From positions 1-10,457 of the forward strand of contig JAVBOF010000046.1 in the NCBI GenBank assembly GCA_031550915.1: a stretch of DNA of 10,457 bases. Reading direction: 5' to 3'. This DNA comes from JAVBOF01 sp031550915 (GTDB lineage: Bacteria > Bacillota > Clostridia > Christensenellales > MGBC116941). The notes beneath the pieces are model-generated. The model worked only from the letters and a program-made list of their open reading frames with translations. It did no database searches and was not told the DNA's origin. Position 1 is the first letter of the stretch. Each line of letters opens with the position of its first letter. Below, piece after piece: positions 1-6,557 of this stretch. Both the position numbers and the translations under genes were made by a program.

Positions 1-78
1 CATATATTCCTCTGTTTCATATCCCGTAAGGCTATACTCCCTTCGGTTTATATTTACTGTGGTGGTGATTTTTTCCAT
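1..78 (-). CDS. zapA: Cell division protein ZapA, N-terminal fragment (runs off the left edge)
   Basis: Only the first 26 codons are present, read leftward from an ATG at 78 to the window edge. They encode MEKITTTVNINRREYSLTGY followed by ETEEYM. This matches the start of Bacillota ZapA proteins: a short beta strand, then an N-G/R-R-E-Y-x-L-x-G-Y pattern, then E-x-E-E-Y. ZapA is a small cytoplasmic protein that binds FtsZ and promotes bundling of Z-ring filaments. A G-rich Shine-Dalgarno (GGGGGTG at about 84-90) precedes the ATG. Position also supports the call, because zapA lies just downstream of pheT in many Bacillota. In Bacillus subtilis rnhC sits between them, and here it does not. The identification rests on 26 residues plus gene order, so it is strong but not certain. 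Confidence 0.8.
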   Translation of the reverse strand, partial: MEKITTTVNINRREYSLTGYETEEYM

Positions 79-214
79 AATGGCACCCCCGCTAAACTGA
101 TTAAGGTGTAGCCGAGCTTTGCATATCCGTAAATATCCGGAGCGTGCATACCGTTTAAACGGATAAAACGCTTTGTTGCAGCGTATCTATTTAACTCTTC
201 TAACCTTAGGGACA

Positions 215-243
215 ATTATATTACAATACAATTATTTCCGCAA
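215..243 (-). promoter_or_regulatory. Candidate sigma-A promoter for zapA
   Basis: On the minus strand a perfect -10 box TATAAT (220 to 215) lies 17 nt downstream of TTGCGG (243 to 238), a weak -35 match (TTG plus no more). The -35 lies inside the last codons of pheT. Transcription would start near 208 and give zapA a 5' leader of about 130 nt. The -10 and the spacing are good and the -35 is poor, so this is a candidate only. Confidence 0.4.
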
Positions 244-2604
244 CTGTGCAGCGTATTCATTCTCAAGCGCCCGCGTTATTTTACCTATAACCGTATTTAC
301 ATCCTCGTCCTTTAACGTACGGTCATCCGCCCGGAAGACCAACGAAAAAGCCATACTTTTCTTTCCCTGCTCAATTTGTTTGCCTTCATAGACATCAAAC
401 AGCACAGTGCTCTTTAAAAGCTTCCCTCCGGCTTTCTTAATACAGCTTTCCAATTCGGCGGCCGTTGTTCCCGAATCCACCACTACAGCCATATCCCTCT
501 CTACCGCTGGGTATTTTGGCAGCGCTTCAAATTGTATATGCCCTTTCATATTTTCGTATATATCCTTTATATACAGCTCTGCGCAATACGCTTCACCGTC
601 AATTCCGTACGCTTCCGAAACATTTGGATGCATTTGCCCGATTATAGCCACAAGGCTTTTGCCTGTATATACGGCGGCGGATCTGCCCGGATGCATATAT
701 TGCGGCGTTTCAGCTATATATACTAGCTCCTTCCCGCATATATAGGCCAATATCTCCTCTACTATGCCCTTCAGCTCGAAAAAATCAAAACTTCCGTCCA
801 ATCCGATGCATAAAACTTCCTTTTCAACCGGCAGTTCTTTGCCATCTTCCGGCAGATAGACTTTTCCCATTTCAAACAGCATCACGCTTTCATTTTTCAT
901 ATTTACATTATTTGCAAGTACGTTCATCATCGACGGCAGCATGGATTTCCGCATCAAGCTGTAGTCCTCGCCCAGCGGGTTCAAAAGCCGAATCCTCGGC
1001 GAATCCTCTTTCTCACCAAATATGCTGAAATCATTCGGTGATATAAACGAATATGTAGAGCTTTCCTGTAATCCCATTGCAACGCAAAGGCTGCATAACT
1101 TATCGCGCAGCTTTTGCAGGTCATTCTTCCTGCCGATGCTACTAGCGCCTATCAATGTAGATGGAATGTTGTTGTATCCATAATATCTCGCTACCTCTTC
1201 AGCAACATCCGCCATGCCTTCCATATCGCCCCGCCAATACGGTATCTTGCAAACAAGTGTATCTCCGGATAAATCCGTATCGATAAACAGTTTTTTCAGA
1301 GCGTCCCTCATATATTCACCGGTGAGCTCAGTACCAAGATGGGCATTTATGGCTCTTATGCTTGTCTCTATTATTTGCGTTTCATATTGCTTTGAAGCAA
1401 CATCTACAACTCCGCCCAATACCTTTCCGGCGCCAAGCTGTACTACAAGCTCCAAAGCCCTTTCCAATGCGACTTTTTGCACAACGATATCCAATCCTTT
1501 GGAAAAACGCGCAGAGGATTCGGATTGCAGGCCCAGCGACCGCGACGTTTGCCTGACACTGCTGCTTTTGAAATTCGCAGATTCAAAGATCACCATCTTT
1601 GTATCTTCTTTTATCTCGCTATCCTCGCCGCCCATTACGCCGGCGATGGCAATAGCCCCCTGCGTATCCGTAATGGCAAGCATATTGCCGTTTAAAATGC
1701 GTTTTTTACCGTCTAAAGAGACGATCTCTTCGCCATCTTTCGCCCTGCGTACGATTATCTTGCCGCCGTGTATACACTTGGCATCGAATGCATGCATAGG
1801 CTGGCCGGTCTCAAGCATAACGTAGTTTGTTATATCCACGATATTGCTTATGGGGCGTATGCCCGCAGCGCGTAATGCCCTTCTCATCCATTGCGGCGAA
1901 GGCGCGATCTTAATATCGACTGCGGCGGCGGCCATATATCTCGGGCACAGCTCATTATCGGCTATTTCCACGGATAAATGCTCGTTGATATCTCCCTTTG
2001 TTTCGTATTTAGTTATTGAATGATCTTTGAAATCCCTGTCCAAAAACGATGCGGTTTCTCTGGCGATACCTTTTATACTCAAGCAATCCGGCCTGTTTGC
2101 TCCGACTTCAAATTCGATAACAGTGTCGCTTAGCTCTAATGCGTCAAGAAAATCATCGCCAGGACATAACCCTTCTTCCAATATCAATATTCCATCGACC
2201 GACGCGCCCGGCACATCCTCATCCGTTATGCCTATCTCTGCACCGCTGCAAAGCATACCGTCCGATTCGACACCGCGTAGCTTGCCGCGTTTTATATTCA
2301 GTCCGTTTGCAAGCGTGGCGCCGTGCAAGGCGGCGGGAACCAATGCCCCTTCATATACGTTATCCGCGCCCGTAACGATTTGCACGGTCTCTTTACCTAT
2401 AGATACTTGGGCGACCTTCAACCTGTCGGCATCCGGATGCTTCTCAAGCTTGTCTATCCTTCCGATAACGACGTTTGAGATACCATCATACATAGTTTCT
2501 ATGCCTTCGATACCATTTCCGCCCATTATCATCTTTTCTTTAAACTCTTCCAACGGTACATCTATATCAACGAATCTTTTCAGCCAACTTACCGGTACTT
2601 TCAT
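232..2604 (-). CDS. pheT: Phenylalanyl-tRNA synthetase beta subunit
   Basis: This is the beta chain of the cytoplasmic (alpha-beta)2 PheRS that charges tRNA-Phe; it provides tRNA binding and editing. The 790 residues are close to the usual length of about 800. Domains in order: an N-terminal EMAP/OB-type tRNA-binding domain (about 40-150, with HPDADRLKVAQV), the B3/B4 editing domain (about 205-380, with PMHAFDA at 269-275 and GGEDSEI at 325-331), the B5 domain (about 408-481, with PYWRGDMEGMADVAEEVARY ending at 474), a catalytic-like core without the active site (about 490-685), and the C-terminal FDX-ACB anticodon-binding domain (about 695-789, KYPAVERDMAVVVD). The ATG at 2604 follows a G-rich Shine-Dalgarno (GGGGGT) that lies in the last pheS codons. 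Only 4 nt separate the pheS stop from this ATG, so the two subunits are probably translationally coupled for equal output. No truncation or frameshift is seen. Confidence 0.98.
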   Translation of the reverse strand: MKVPVSWLKRFVDIDVPLEEFKEKMIMGGNGIEGIETMYDGISNVVIGRIDKLEKHPDADRLKVAQVSIGKETVQIVTGADNVYEGALVPAALHGATLANGLNIKRGKLRGVESDGMLCSGAEIGITDEDVPGASVDGILILEEGLCPGDDFLDALELSDTVIEFEVGANRPDCLSIKGIARETASFLDRDFKDHSITKYETKGDINEHLSVEIADNELCPRYMAAAAVDIKIAPSPQWMRRALRAAGIRPISNIVDITNYVMLETGQPMHAFDAKCIHGGKIIVRRAKDGEEIVSLDGKKRILNGNMLAITDTQGAIAIAGVMGGEDSEIKEDTKMVIFESANFKSSSVRQTSRSLGLQSESSARFSKGLDIVVQKVALERALELVVQLGAGKVLGGVVDVASKQYETQIIETSIRAINAHLGTELTGEYMRDALKKLFIDTDLSGDTLVCKIPYWRGDMEGMADVAEEVARYYGYNNIPSTLIGASSIGRKNDLQKLRDKLCSLCVAMGLQESSTYSFISPNDFSIFGEKEDSPRIRLLNPLGEDYSLMRKSMLPSMMNVLANNVNMKNESVMLFEMGKVYLPEDGKELPVEKEVLCIGLDGSFDFFELKGIVEEILAYICGKELVYIAETPQYMHPGRSAAVYTGKSLVAIIGQMHPNVSEAYGIDGEAYCAELYIKDIYENMKGHIQFEALPKYPAVERDMAVVVDSGTTAAELESCIKKAGGKLLKSTVLFDVYEGKQIEQGKKSMAFSLVFRADDRTLKDEDVNTVIGKITRALENEYAAQLRK

Positions 2605-2608
2605 TCTT

Positions 2609-3634
2609 CTACCCCCTGAATTGCGATAGGAACCGCGTATCGTTTTCCGAAAGCAACCTTATATCGCTGATCCCATACTTAATCGTCGCAATGCGGTCTA
2701 TTCCCAAGCCAAAGGCGAATCCTGAATAAACATCCGGGTCTATGCCGCAGGCTCTAAGTACATTCGGATGTACCATTCCACTGCCCAAAACCTCTATCCA
2801 GCCCGCTCCCTTACATACCCTGCATCCTTTGCCTTCACATGCAGAGCATGTTACGTCCACCTCGGCGCTGGGCTCGGTAAAAGGGAAATGCCCAGGCCGG
2901 AAACGAGTTTTCGTCTTTGGGCCAAATAAGCCTTTTGCGAATGTGTCCAGAGAACCCTTTAAATCACCGAAGGTAACACCTTTATCTATAACCAGAGCTT
3001 CAAGCTGGTTGAATACCGGCGAATGCGTCGCGTCGACATCATCGCTGCGGTACACCCTGCCCGGGCTTATCATCCGTATCGGAGGCTTTTGCTCCAGCAT
3101 GGTATGTATCTGCACTGGCGATGTGTGCGGGCGCAAAACGATATTCTCGGTTACGTAGAATGTATCCTGCATATCCCTTGCCGGATGGTTTTTGGGGATA
3201 TTCAGCATCTCAAAACAATATTTATCGTAATCGATCTCCGGCCCTTCCTTTATCTCGAACCCCATGCCGATAAAAAGATCGATGATTTCGTTATTTACCA
3301 AAGTAAGTGGATGCAAAGAGCCTAATCTTTTCCTCTTTGCAGGCAGGCTGATATCCAGCTTTTCTTTCAAAAGGCGCTCGTCTTTTTCTTTGCAGCCTAA
3401 AACGTTTTCCTTTTTTTCTATCTGGTCTTCTATATGCTGCCTGGCTTCGTTAACCATCTGCCCCGCTGCAGGCCTCTCTTCTGCCGGCAGATTGCCCATG
3501 CTCCTAAGCAACTGGGTCAAGCTTCCTTTTTTACCCACGATTTCTACCTTTATATCCTGAAGCTCCGCAATGCTCTGCGTACCGGATATCCTGCGTGACG
3601 CATCACTTTTAATCTCTTCCAGTTTTTCTCGCAT
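2609..3634 (-). CDS. pheS: Phenylalanyl-tRNA synthetase alpha subunit
   Basis: This is the catalytic alpha chain of PheRS, which forms Phe-adenylate and transfers Phe to tRNA-Phe. It has 341 residues, the usual size for Bacillota. An N-terminal coiled coil (about 1-95) that contacts tRNA precedes the class II synthetase core. Motif 1 is around 163-180 (VLRPHTSPVQIHTM), motif 2 around 193-211 (RVYRSDDVDATHSPVFNQLE) and motif 3 around 305-327 (GFAFGLGIDRIATIKYGI). The alanine in GFAFG (residue 307) is the ordinary phenylalanine-specificity residue. Four cysteines (263, 266, 271, 274) form a C-x2-C-x4-C-x2-C cluster known in other Bacillota PheS proteins and possibly metal-binding. The start is the ATG at 3634, because GGAGGG lies 5 nt upstream. 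An in-frame TTG at 3646 would place the Shine-Dalgarno inside the gene. ysgA ends 42 nt upstream, and that gap has no room for a T-box. Confidence 0.98.
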   Translation of the reverse strand: MREKLEEIKSDASRRISGTQSIAELQDIKVEIVGKKGSLTQLLRSMGNLPAEERPAAGQMVNEARQHIEDQIEKKENVLGCKEKDERLLKEKLDISLPAKRKRLGSLHPLTLVNNEIIDLFIGMGFEIKEGPEIDYDKYCFEMLNIPKNHPARDMQDTFYVTENIVLRPHTSPVQIHTMLEQKPPIRMISPGRVYRSDDVDATHSPVFNQLEALVIDKGVTFGDLKGSLDTFAKGLFGPKTKTRFRPGHFPFTEPSAEVDVTCSACEGKGCRVCKGAGWIEVLGSGMVHPNVLRACGIDPDVYSGFAFGLGIDRIATIKYGISDIRLLSENDTRFLSQFRG

Positions 3635-3676
3635 CTTTCCCTCCAAATTCTTGGGTATGCCCGCTTATTCCCCTGT

Positions 3677-4441
3677 TTATAGCATAAACAGCGCTACTGA
3701 CGCCGCCACCGCTGCGTTGAGCGATTCCGCCCTGCCCTTCATTGGCACTGCGCAAAGGATGTCCGCTATATCCAGCGCTTCCATGCTAAGGCCGTTACCC
3801 TCGTTTCCCACAAGTAAAATGGCATCTCCGCCGGGGCTTAGACCGCGTATGTCCTCGCCGTCCTGATGCAGCGCGATTATTTTACTGCCCCACTGCTTTT
3901 GAGCCATAACAGACCCGGAAAAATCCGCGCATCTTATCACAGGCATATGGAATACTGATCCCATCGAGGAACGCAGCACCTTTTGCGAATATATGTCCGC
4001 GCATCCCATTGAAAGCATTACAGCGGAGGCTCCAAAGGCATCGGCGGAACGTATCACCGCGCCGACATTGCCCGGATCCTGCACATCTTCCAGCGCGAGA
4101 ACAAGCCCTTCTATCCGTTCGCTTGCGGCATCGGGTTTATCCATTGGCAGCAGAAAAACGCCTAACTCGCCCTGGGGGGTCTTTGTGTCGCAAACGGAAT
4201 CAAAAAGCTCCCCCTCTAAAACATAGCTTTCACTAATATCGGGAAAATGCCCGCTCCGGCCGCCAATATCGTCACTCTTGCGTAAAAAGAGCATCTGAAG
4301 CACATAGCCGTATTCTATCGCTTCGGATATTAGCTTCTTCCCTTCAACCATAAAAAGGCCGTTTTCCTTTCTGCCTTTTTGGGCTTTGAGGGATTTGACC
4401 ATCTTTATCTTTTCATTTGAAAAACTCTTTATCTCTTTCAT
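3677..4441 (-). CDS. ysgA: SpoU/TrmH-family RNA 2'-O-ribose methyltransferase (YsgA-like)
   Basis: This is a predicted S-adenosylmethionine-dependent methyltransferase of the SPOUT superfamily that methylates a ribose 2'-OH in rRNA or tRNA; the exact target cannot be read from sequence. It has 254 residues. An N-terminal substrate-binding domain (about 1-100, with EGKKLISEAI, the L30e-like fold typical of the group) precedes the knotted SpoU domain (about 112-252). All three SpoU motifs are intact: motif 1 LEDVQDPGNVGAVIRS (N125, R131), motif 2 LRSSMGSVF (157-164), motif 3 VPMKGRAESLNAAVAASVAL with S240 and N242. The protein ends a few residues after motif 3 (LFML), slightly earlier than many relatives. 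The ATG at 4441 has a moderate AGAGG Shine-Dalgarno. In B. subtilis the homolog ysgA also precedes pheS, which supports the YsgA name over RlmB. Confidence 0.93.
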   Translation of the reverse strand: MKEIKSFSNEKIKMVKSLKAQKGRKENGLFMVEGKKLISEAIEYGYVLQMLFLRKSDDIGGRSGHFPDISESYVLEGELFDSVCDTKTPQGELGVFLLPMDKPDAASERIEGLVLALEDVQDPGNVGAVIRSADAFGASAVMLSMGCADIYSQKVLRSSMGSVFHMPVIRCADFSGSVMAQKQWGSKIIALHQDGEDIRGLSPGGDAILLVGNEGNGLSMEALDIADILCAVPMKGRAESLNAAVAASVALFML

Positions 4442-4463
4442 CTATGCCTCTAAGGAATATAGC

Positions 4464-4486
4464 AAAACCGCCGTGCTTGCGGCGGT
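4464..4486 (-). terminator. Weak intrinsic terminator between rplT and ysgA
   Basis: On the minus strand ACCGCCG (4486-4480) and CGGCGGT (4473-4467) form a 7-bp, nearly all-GC stem with the 6-nt loop CAAGCA. Only four T residues follow (4467-4464) before GC. The stem is strong and the U-tract is short, so partial termination with read-through into ysgA-pheST is the likeliest behaviour. It lies about 30 nt after the rplT stop. Confidence 0.55.
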
Positions 4487-4514
4487 ATGGCTCAAAAGAC
4501 TAAAGCGGCGGACT

Positions 4515-4871
4515 CTATTTCGCGGACACTTTGGCCACGTTGACCAATTCCGCAAACGCAGATGAATCGTTTACTGCCATTTCGGCGAGCATCTTGCGGT
4601 TCACCTCAACGCCTGCCTGCTTCAGCCCGCTCATAAATCGGCTGTAACTCATTCCGTTTATGCGCGCGGCGGCGTTGATACGGGTAATCCAAAGCCTACG
4701 AAAATCCCTTTTTCTCTGTTTGCGTCCACGATATGCATACGCGAGGGATTTCATGACCGCTTGCTTTGCAGACCTGTATTGCTTGCTTTTCGCGCCGTAG
4801 TATCCTTTAGCCATCTTCATTATCTTGCGACGCTTTTTATGTGAATGCGTGGCTACTTTTATCCTTGCCAA
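4515..4871 (-). CDS. rplT: 50S ribosomal protein L20
   Basis: This is a large-subunit assembly protein that binds 23S rRNA. In Bacillota, L20 also represses its own operon by binding the infC leader. It has 118 residues, the standard length. The basic, rRNA-penetrating N-terminal half (HKKRRKIMKMAKGYYGAKSK, then YRGRKQRKRDFRRLWITRIN) precedes the globular domain (about 60-118, INAAARINGMSYSRFMSGLK), the part usually involved in leader-RNA recognition. The start codon is TTG at 4871, with GAGGTG six nt upstream, and the residues that follow (ARIKVATHSHKK) match the family start. It lies 21 nt after the rpmI stop, and translational coupling with rpmI is likely. Confidence 0.98.
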   Translation of the reverse strand: MARIKVATHSHKKRRKIMKMAKGYYGAKSKQYRSAKQAVMKSLAYAYRGRKQRKRDFRRLWITRINAAARINGMSYSRFMSGLKQAGVEVNRKMLAEMAVNDSSAFAELVNVAKVSAK

Positions 4872-4892
4872 TCTCTACACCTCATCTCTAGC

Positions 4893-5090
4893 TCATTTAT
4901 ATGGTATCAACTGTTTAATGTTCTTTTCTTCAGCGGCTACGATATAGCTTCCTTTACGTAAATTGCGTTTACGTTTACTGCTTTTCTTTGTCAGGATATG
5001 GCTTTTATATGCCTTGCCCCTTTTGACTCTTCCAGATTTTGTTAAAGAAAACCTTTTAGCAGCGCCCCTATGCGTCTTTACCTTGGGCAT
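4893..5090 (-). CDS. rpmI: 50S ribosomal protein L35
   Basis: This is a small basic large-subunit protein, 65 residues as usual. It starts MPKVKTHRGAAKRFSLTKSG and ends KNIKQLIPYK, both family signatures. The frame is open further upstream to 5156, but the ATG at 5090 has a strong AGGAGG Shine-Dalgarno 8 nt upstream and gives the canonical MPKVKTH start. Only 19 nt separate it from the infC stop, so it belongs to the infC-rpmI-rplT operon. Confidence 0.98.
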   Translation of the reverse strand: MPKVKTHRGAAKRFSLTKSGRVKRGKAYKSHILTKKSSKRKRNLRKGSYIVAAEEKNIKQLIPYK

Positions 5091-5109
5091 GTTGTTGCCC
5101 TCCTCTCCA

Positions 5110-5622
5110 TTATGTGTTCTTGGGTGACAAAAACATGAACATATTACGGCCTTCAAGCTTTGGAGCTTTGTCCAGATTGGCTATATCCTTCATACCGTCA
5201 TAAAAGGTGTTCATAACCGTCATGCCTATATCACTATGGCTCATCTGCCTGCCCCTGAAGCGGATAGAAACCTTTACTTTGTCTCCGGCGTTCAGGAACT
5301 TAACGGCATTTTTCGCCTTAACTTCAAGATCGTGGTGATCTATTGTCGCGCTCAATCGTATCTCTTTGATGTTGATAGTCTTTTGGTTCTTTCTCGCTTC
5401 TTTTTCTCGCTTTGATGCTTCGAATCTGTACTTGCCGTAATCCATGATCTTGCACACCGGCGGTTTTGCCGTCGGGGCAATTTTAACAAGATCAAGCTGT
5501 CTGTTGTTTGCTATTTCCATCGCCTGTTCTAATGGCATAATGCCCAACTGCTCTCCATCGTCACTTACAAGCCGTACTTCTTTGTCTCTAATTTCTTCGT
5601 TAATCATCAAATCGATACCGAT
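5110..5622 (-). CDS. infC: Translation initiation factor IF-3 (probable AUC start)
   Basis: IF3 binds the 30S subunit, blocks 50S joining and checks start-codon and initiator-tRNA pairing. From the start chosen here it has 170 residues. The N-terminal domain (about 7-70) carries INEEIRDKEVRLV and KIAPTAKPPVCKIMDYGKYR. A basic helical linker (about 70-86, KREKEARKNQKT) leads to the C-terminal domain (about 87-168) with EIRLSATIDHHDLEVKAKNA, VKVSIRFRGRQM and APKLEGRNMFMFLSP. All parts are intact. The start is unusual. The only good Shine-Dalgarno, GGAGG at 5635-5631, is 8 nt from an in-frame ATC at 5622. The first ATG (5607) is 23 nt away and a TTG (5610) is 20 nt away. infC is known for AUU/AUC-type starts through which IF3 represses itself, so AUC is inferred. 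The gene product is certain and the start is probable. Confidence 0.96.
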   Translation of the reverse strand: MGIDLMINEEIRDKEVRLVSDDGEQLGIMPLEQAMEIANNRQLDLVKIAPTAKPPVCKIMDYGKYRFEASKREKEARKNQKTINIKEIRLSATIDHHDLEVKAKNAVKFLNAGDKVKVSIRFRGRQMSHSDIGMTVMNTFYDGMKDIANLDKAPKLEGRNMFMFLSPKNT

Positions 5623-5630
5623 ATATAACA

Positions 5631-5635
5631 CCTCC
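5631..5635 (-). promoter_or_regulatory. Shine-Dalgarno that sets the infC start
   Basis: GGAGG (followed by TG) on the minus strand, immediately after the T-run of the leader terminator. It sits 8 nt from the ATC at 5622 but 23 nt from the first ATG, which is why the noncanonical start is favoured. The short distance to the terminator means transcription is decided just before the ribosome-binding site is made. Confidence 0.8.
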
Positions 5636-5665
5636 AAAAAAAATAGTGGATGCAAAAACACCCAC
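5636..5665 (-). terminator. Intrinsic terminator (attenuator) in the infC leader
   Basis: On the minus strand GTGGGTG (5665-5659) pairs with CATCCAC (5652-5646) around a TTTTTG loop. This gives a 7-bp stem with one G-U pair, followed by TA and eight T residues (5643-5636). It ends one base before the infC Shine-Dalgarno. It sits upstream of the gene it controls, not after the preceding rluB gene, because the promoter lies between rluB and it. Confidence 0.82.
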
Positions 5666-5748
5666 GCTTAACTATAAATAGCTATTATCCTCATTTGACC
5701 CTTGCGGCAAAGCCTCGGGGTGAGAAGTGGATGGCTTCTGCTTTTACG
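5636..5748 (-). promoter_or_regulatory. infC leader, L20-type attenuation element
   Basis: This is the transcribed leader between the promoter and the infC Shine-Dalgarno. Its 5' half has a small hairpin (AGAAG 5739-5735 with CTTCT 5727-5723) whose loop shows CCATCCA. A second structured part follows, where ACCCC and GGGT flank a GGC-TTT-GCC hairpin. CATCCAC at 5733-5727 is repeated exactly in the 3' arm of the terminator (5652-5646), so it can pair with GTGGGTG (5665-5659) as an antiterminator. Known Bacillota infC-rpmI-rplT leaders work this way: L20 binding stabilises the terminator conformation when free L20 is in excess. The L20 role is inferred from the operon and layout; I could not run a covariance model. 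Confidence 0.75.
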
Positions 5749-5754
5749 AATGAA

Positions 5755-5784
5755 AGTTTATCATAAAACATAAGGCTTTGTCAA
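5755..5784 (-). promoter_or_regulatory. Sigma-A promoter of the infC-rpmI-rplT operon
   Basis: On the minus strand a perfect -35 TTGACA (5784-5779) is followed after 18 nt by TAAACT (5760-5755), which is preceded by TGA and so has an extended -10 character. GATAAA (5762-5757, 16-nt spacer) is an alternative -10. Transcription should begin near 5748. The first four bases of the -35 box overlap the rluB stop region, so there is no spare DNA between rluB and the operon. Confidence 0.75.
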
Positions 5785-6515
5785 CGCAAATCGCTCATTT
5801 TTTTGTTTAGCGCATATTGCATAAGACTGTCTATCTCCGGTTTTTCCAGATACCGCCACTCCCCTGCTGCGAGGTTTCCCAGTTTCAAACCTCCGATATT
5901 TAGCCGGATAAGGCGTATCACTTTCAGTCCGACTGCGTTGCACATCCTTCGTATCTGACGCTTCCTGCCTTCTTTTATGGTGATTTCAAACTTTGCGGAA
6001 CCGCTTTTGTACCGGAAAATATTTAATCCTGCAGGTAATGTTATACCATCCTCCAGCATCACGCCTTTTTTTAGTAGCTCTTCCCAGCCTTCTACTGCCG
6101 TTCCCTGCGCATATACCATATACTTCTTTTCCGTTTCAAAGCTTGGATGGGTGAGAGAGTTAGCGAACTCTCCGTCATTCGTTAAAATCAGCAGACCTTC
6201 TGAATCCAAATCCAGCCTTCCAACCGGATAAACTCTTTCATATACGCCTTCCAACAGATCCAAAACCGTTTTTCTGCCGTGGGTATCCTTAGCTGTCGTC
6301 ATGTAACCATTCGGTTTGTTCATGGCTATATATACTTTCTTCGCTTCAAGCAAAACGGGCTTGCCATCTAAAGAAACGCTGTCCCCAGGCATAATTGTAA
6401 TGCCTGGCGTATCCGCAACGCTTCCGTTGACGCAAACCCTGCCGCTTGCAATTATTTCTTCACATGCCCTGCGCGATGCTATGCCCGCGTGGGCAAGATA
6501 TTTTTGCAGCCTCAT
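5781..6515 (-). CDS. rluB: Pseudouridine synthase, RsuA/RluB family (23S rRNA)
   Basis: This enzyme isomerises a specific uridine to pseudouridine in rRNA. The best guess is the RluB site in the peptidyl-transferase region of 23S rRNA, by analogy with Bacillota RluB. It has 244 residues, the normal length. An N-terminal S4 RNA-binding domain (about 1-60, MRLQKYLAHAGIASRRACEE, then GRVCVNG) precedes the catalytic domain (about 62-235). The catalytic aspartate is D102 in the VGRLDLDSEGLLILTNDG motif, and the conserved EGRKRQIRRMCNAVG segment is at 182-196. The ATG at 6515 has an AGGGGT Shine-Dalgarno, and the carboxypeptidase gene ends 42 nt upstream. In many Clostridia rluB follows the dacB/F-spmA-spmB group; here spmA and spmB are absent. 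RluB versus another member of the RsuA group is not settled by motif alone. Confidence 0.92.
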   Translation of the reverse strand: MRLQKYLAHAGIASRRACEEIIASGRVCVNGSVADTPGITIMPGDSVSLDGKPVLLEAKKVYIAMNKPNGYMTTAKDTHGRKTVLDLLEGVYERVYPVGRLDLDSEGLLILTNDGEFANSLTHPSFETEKKYMVYAQGTAVEGWEELLKKGVMLEDGITLPAGLNIFRYKSGSAKFEITIKEGRKRQIRRMCNAVGLKVIRLIRLNIGGLKLGNLAAGEWRYLEKPEIDSLMQYALNKKMSDLR

Positions 6516-6557
6516 TTTTACCCCTACACATATAATTTAATACAATAGCAATACCGC

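Noticed and set aside
1214..1825. 203-codon open frame on the plus strand, with another of 200 codons at 2027-2629
   Set aside because: Both lie antisense to the conserved pheT coding sequence, have low-complexity serine/proline-rich products, match no family I know and have no convincing ribosome-binding site.
3635..3676. T-box or other riboswitch upstream of pheS
   Set aside because: The gap is 42 nt and holds only the Shine-Dalgarno; there is no T-box motif or terminator hairpin.
5091..5156. N-terminal extension of L35 to 5156
   Set aside because: It overlaps the end of infC, and the canonical MPKVKTH start at 5090 has a strong Shine-Dalgarno.
5623..5661. N-terminal extension of IF3 from a GTG at 5661
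   Set aside because: The codon lies inside the terminator hairpin and has no Shine-Dalgarno, and the extension includes the T-run and the Shine-Dalgarno itself.
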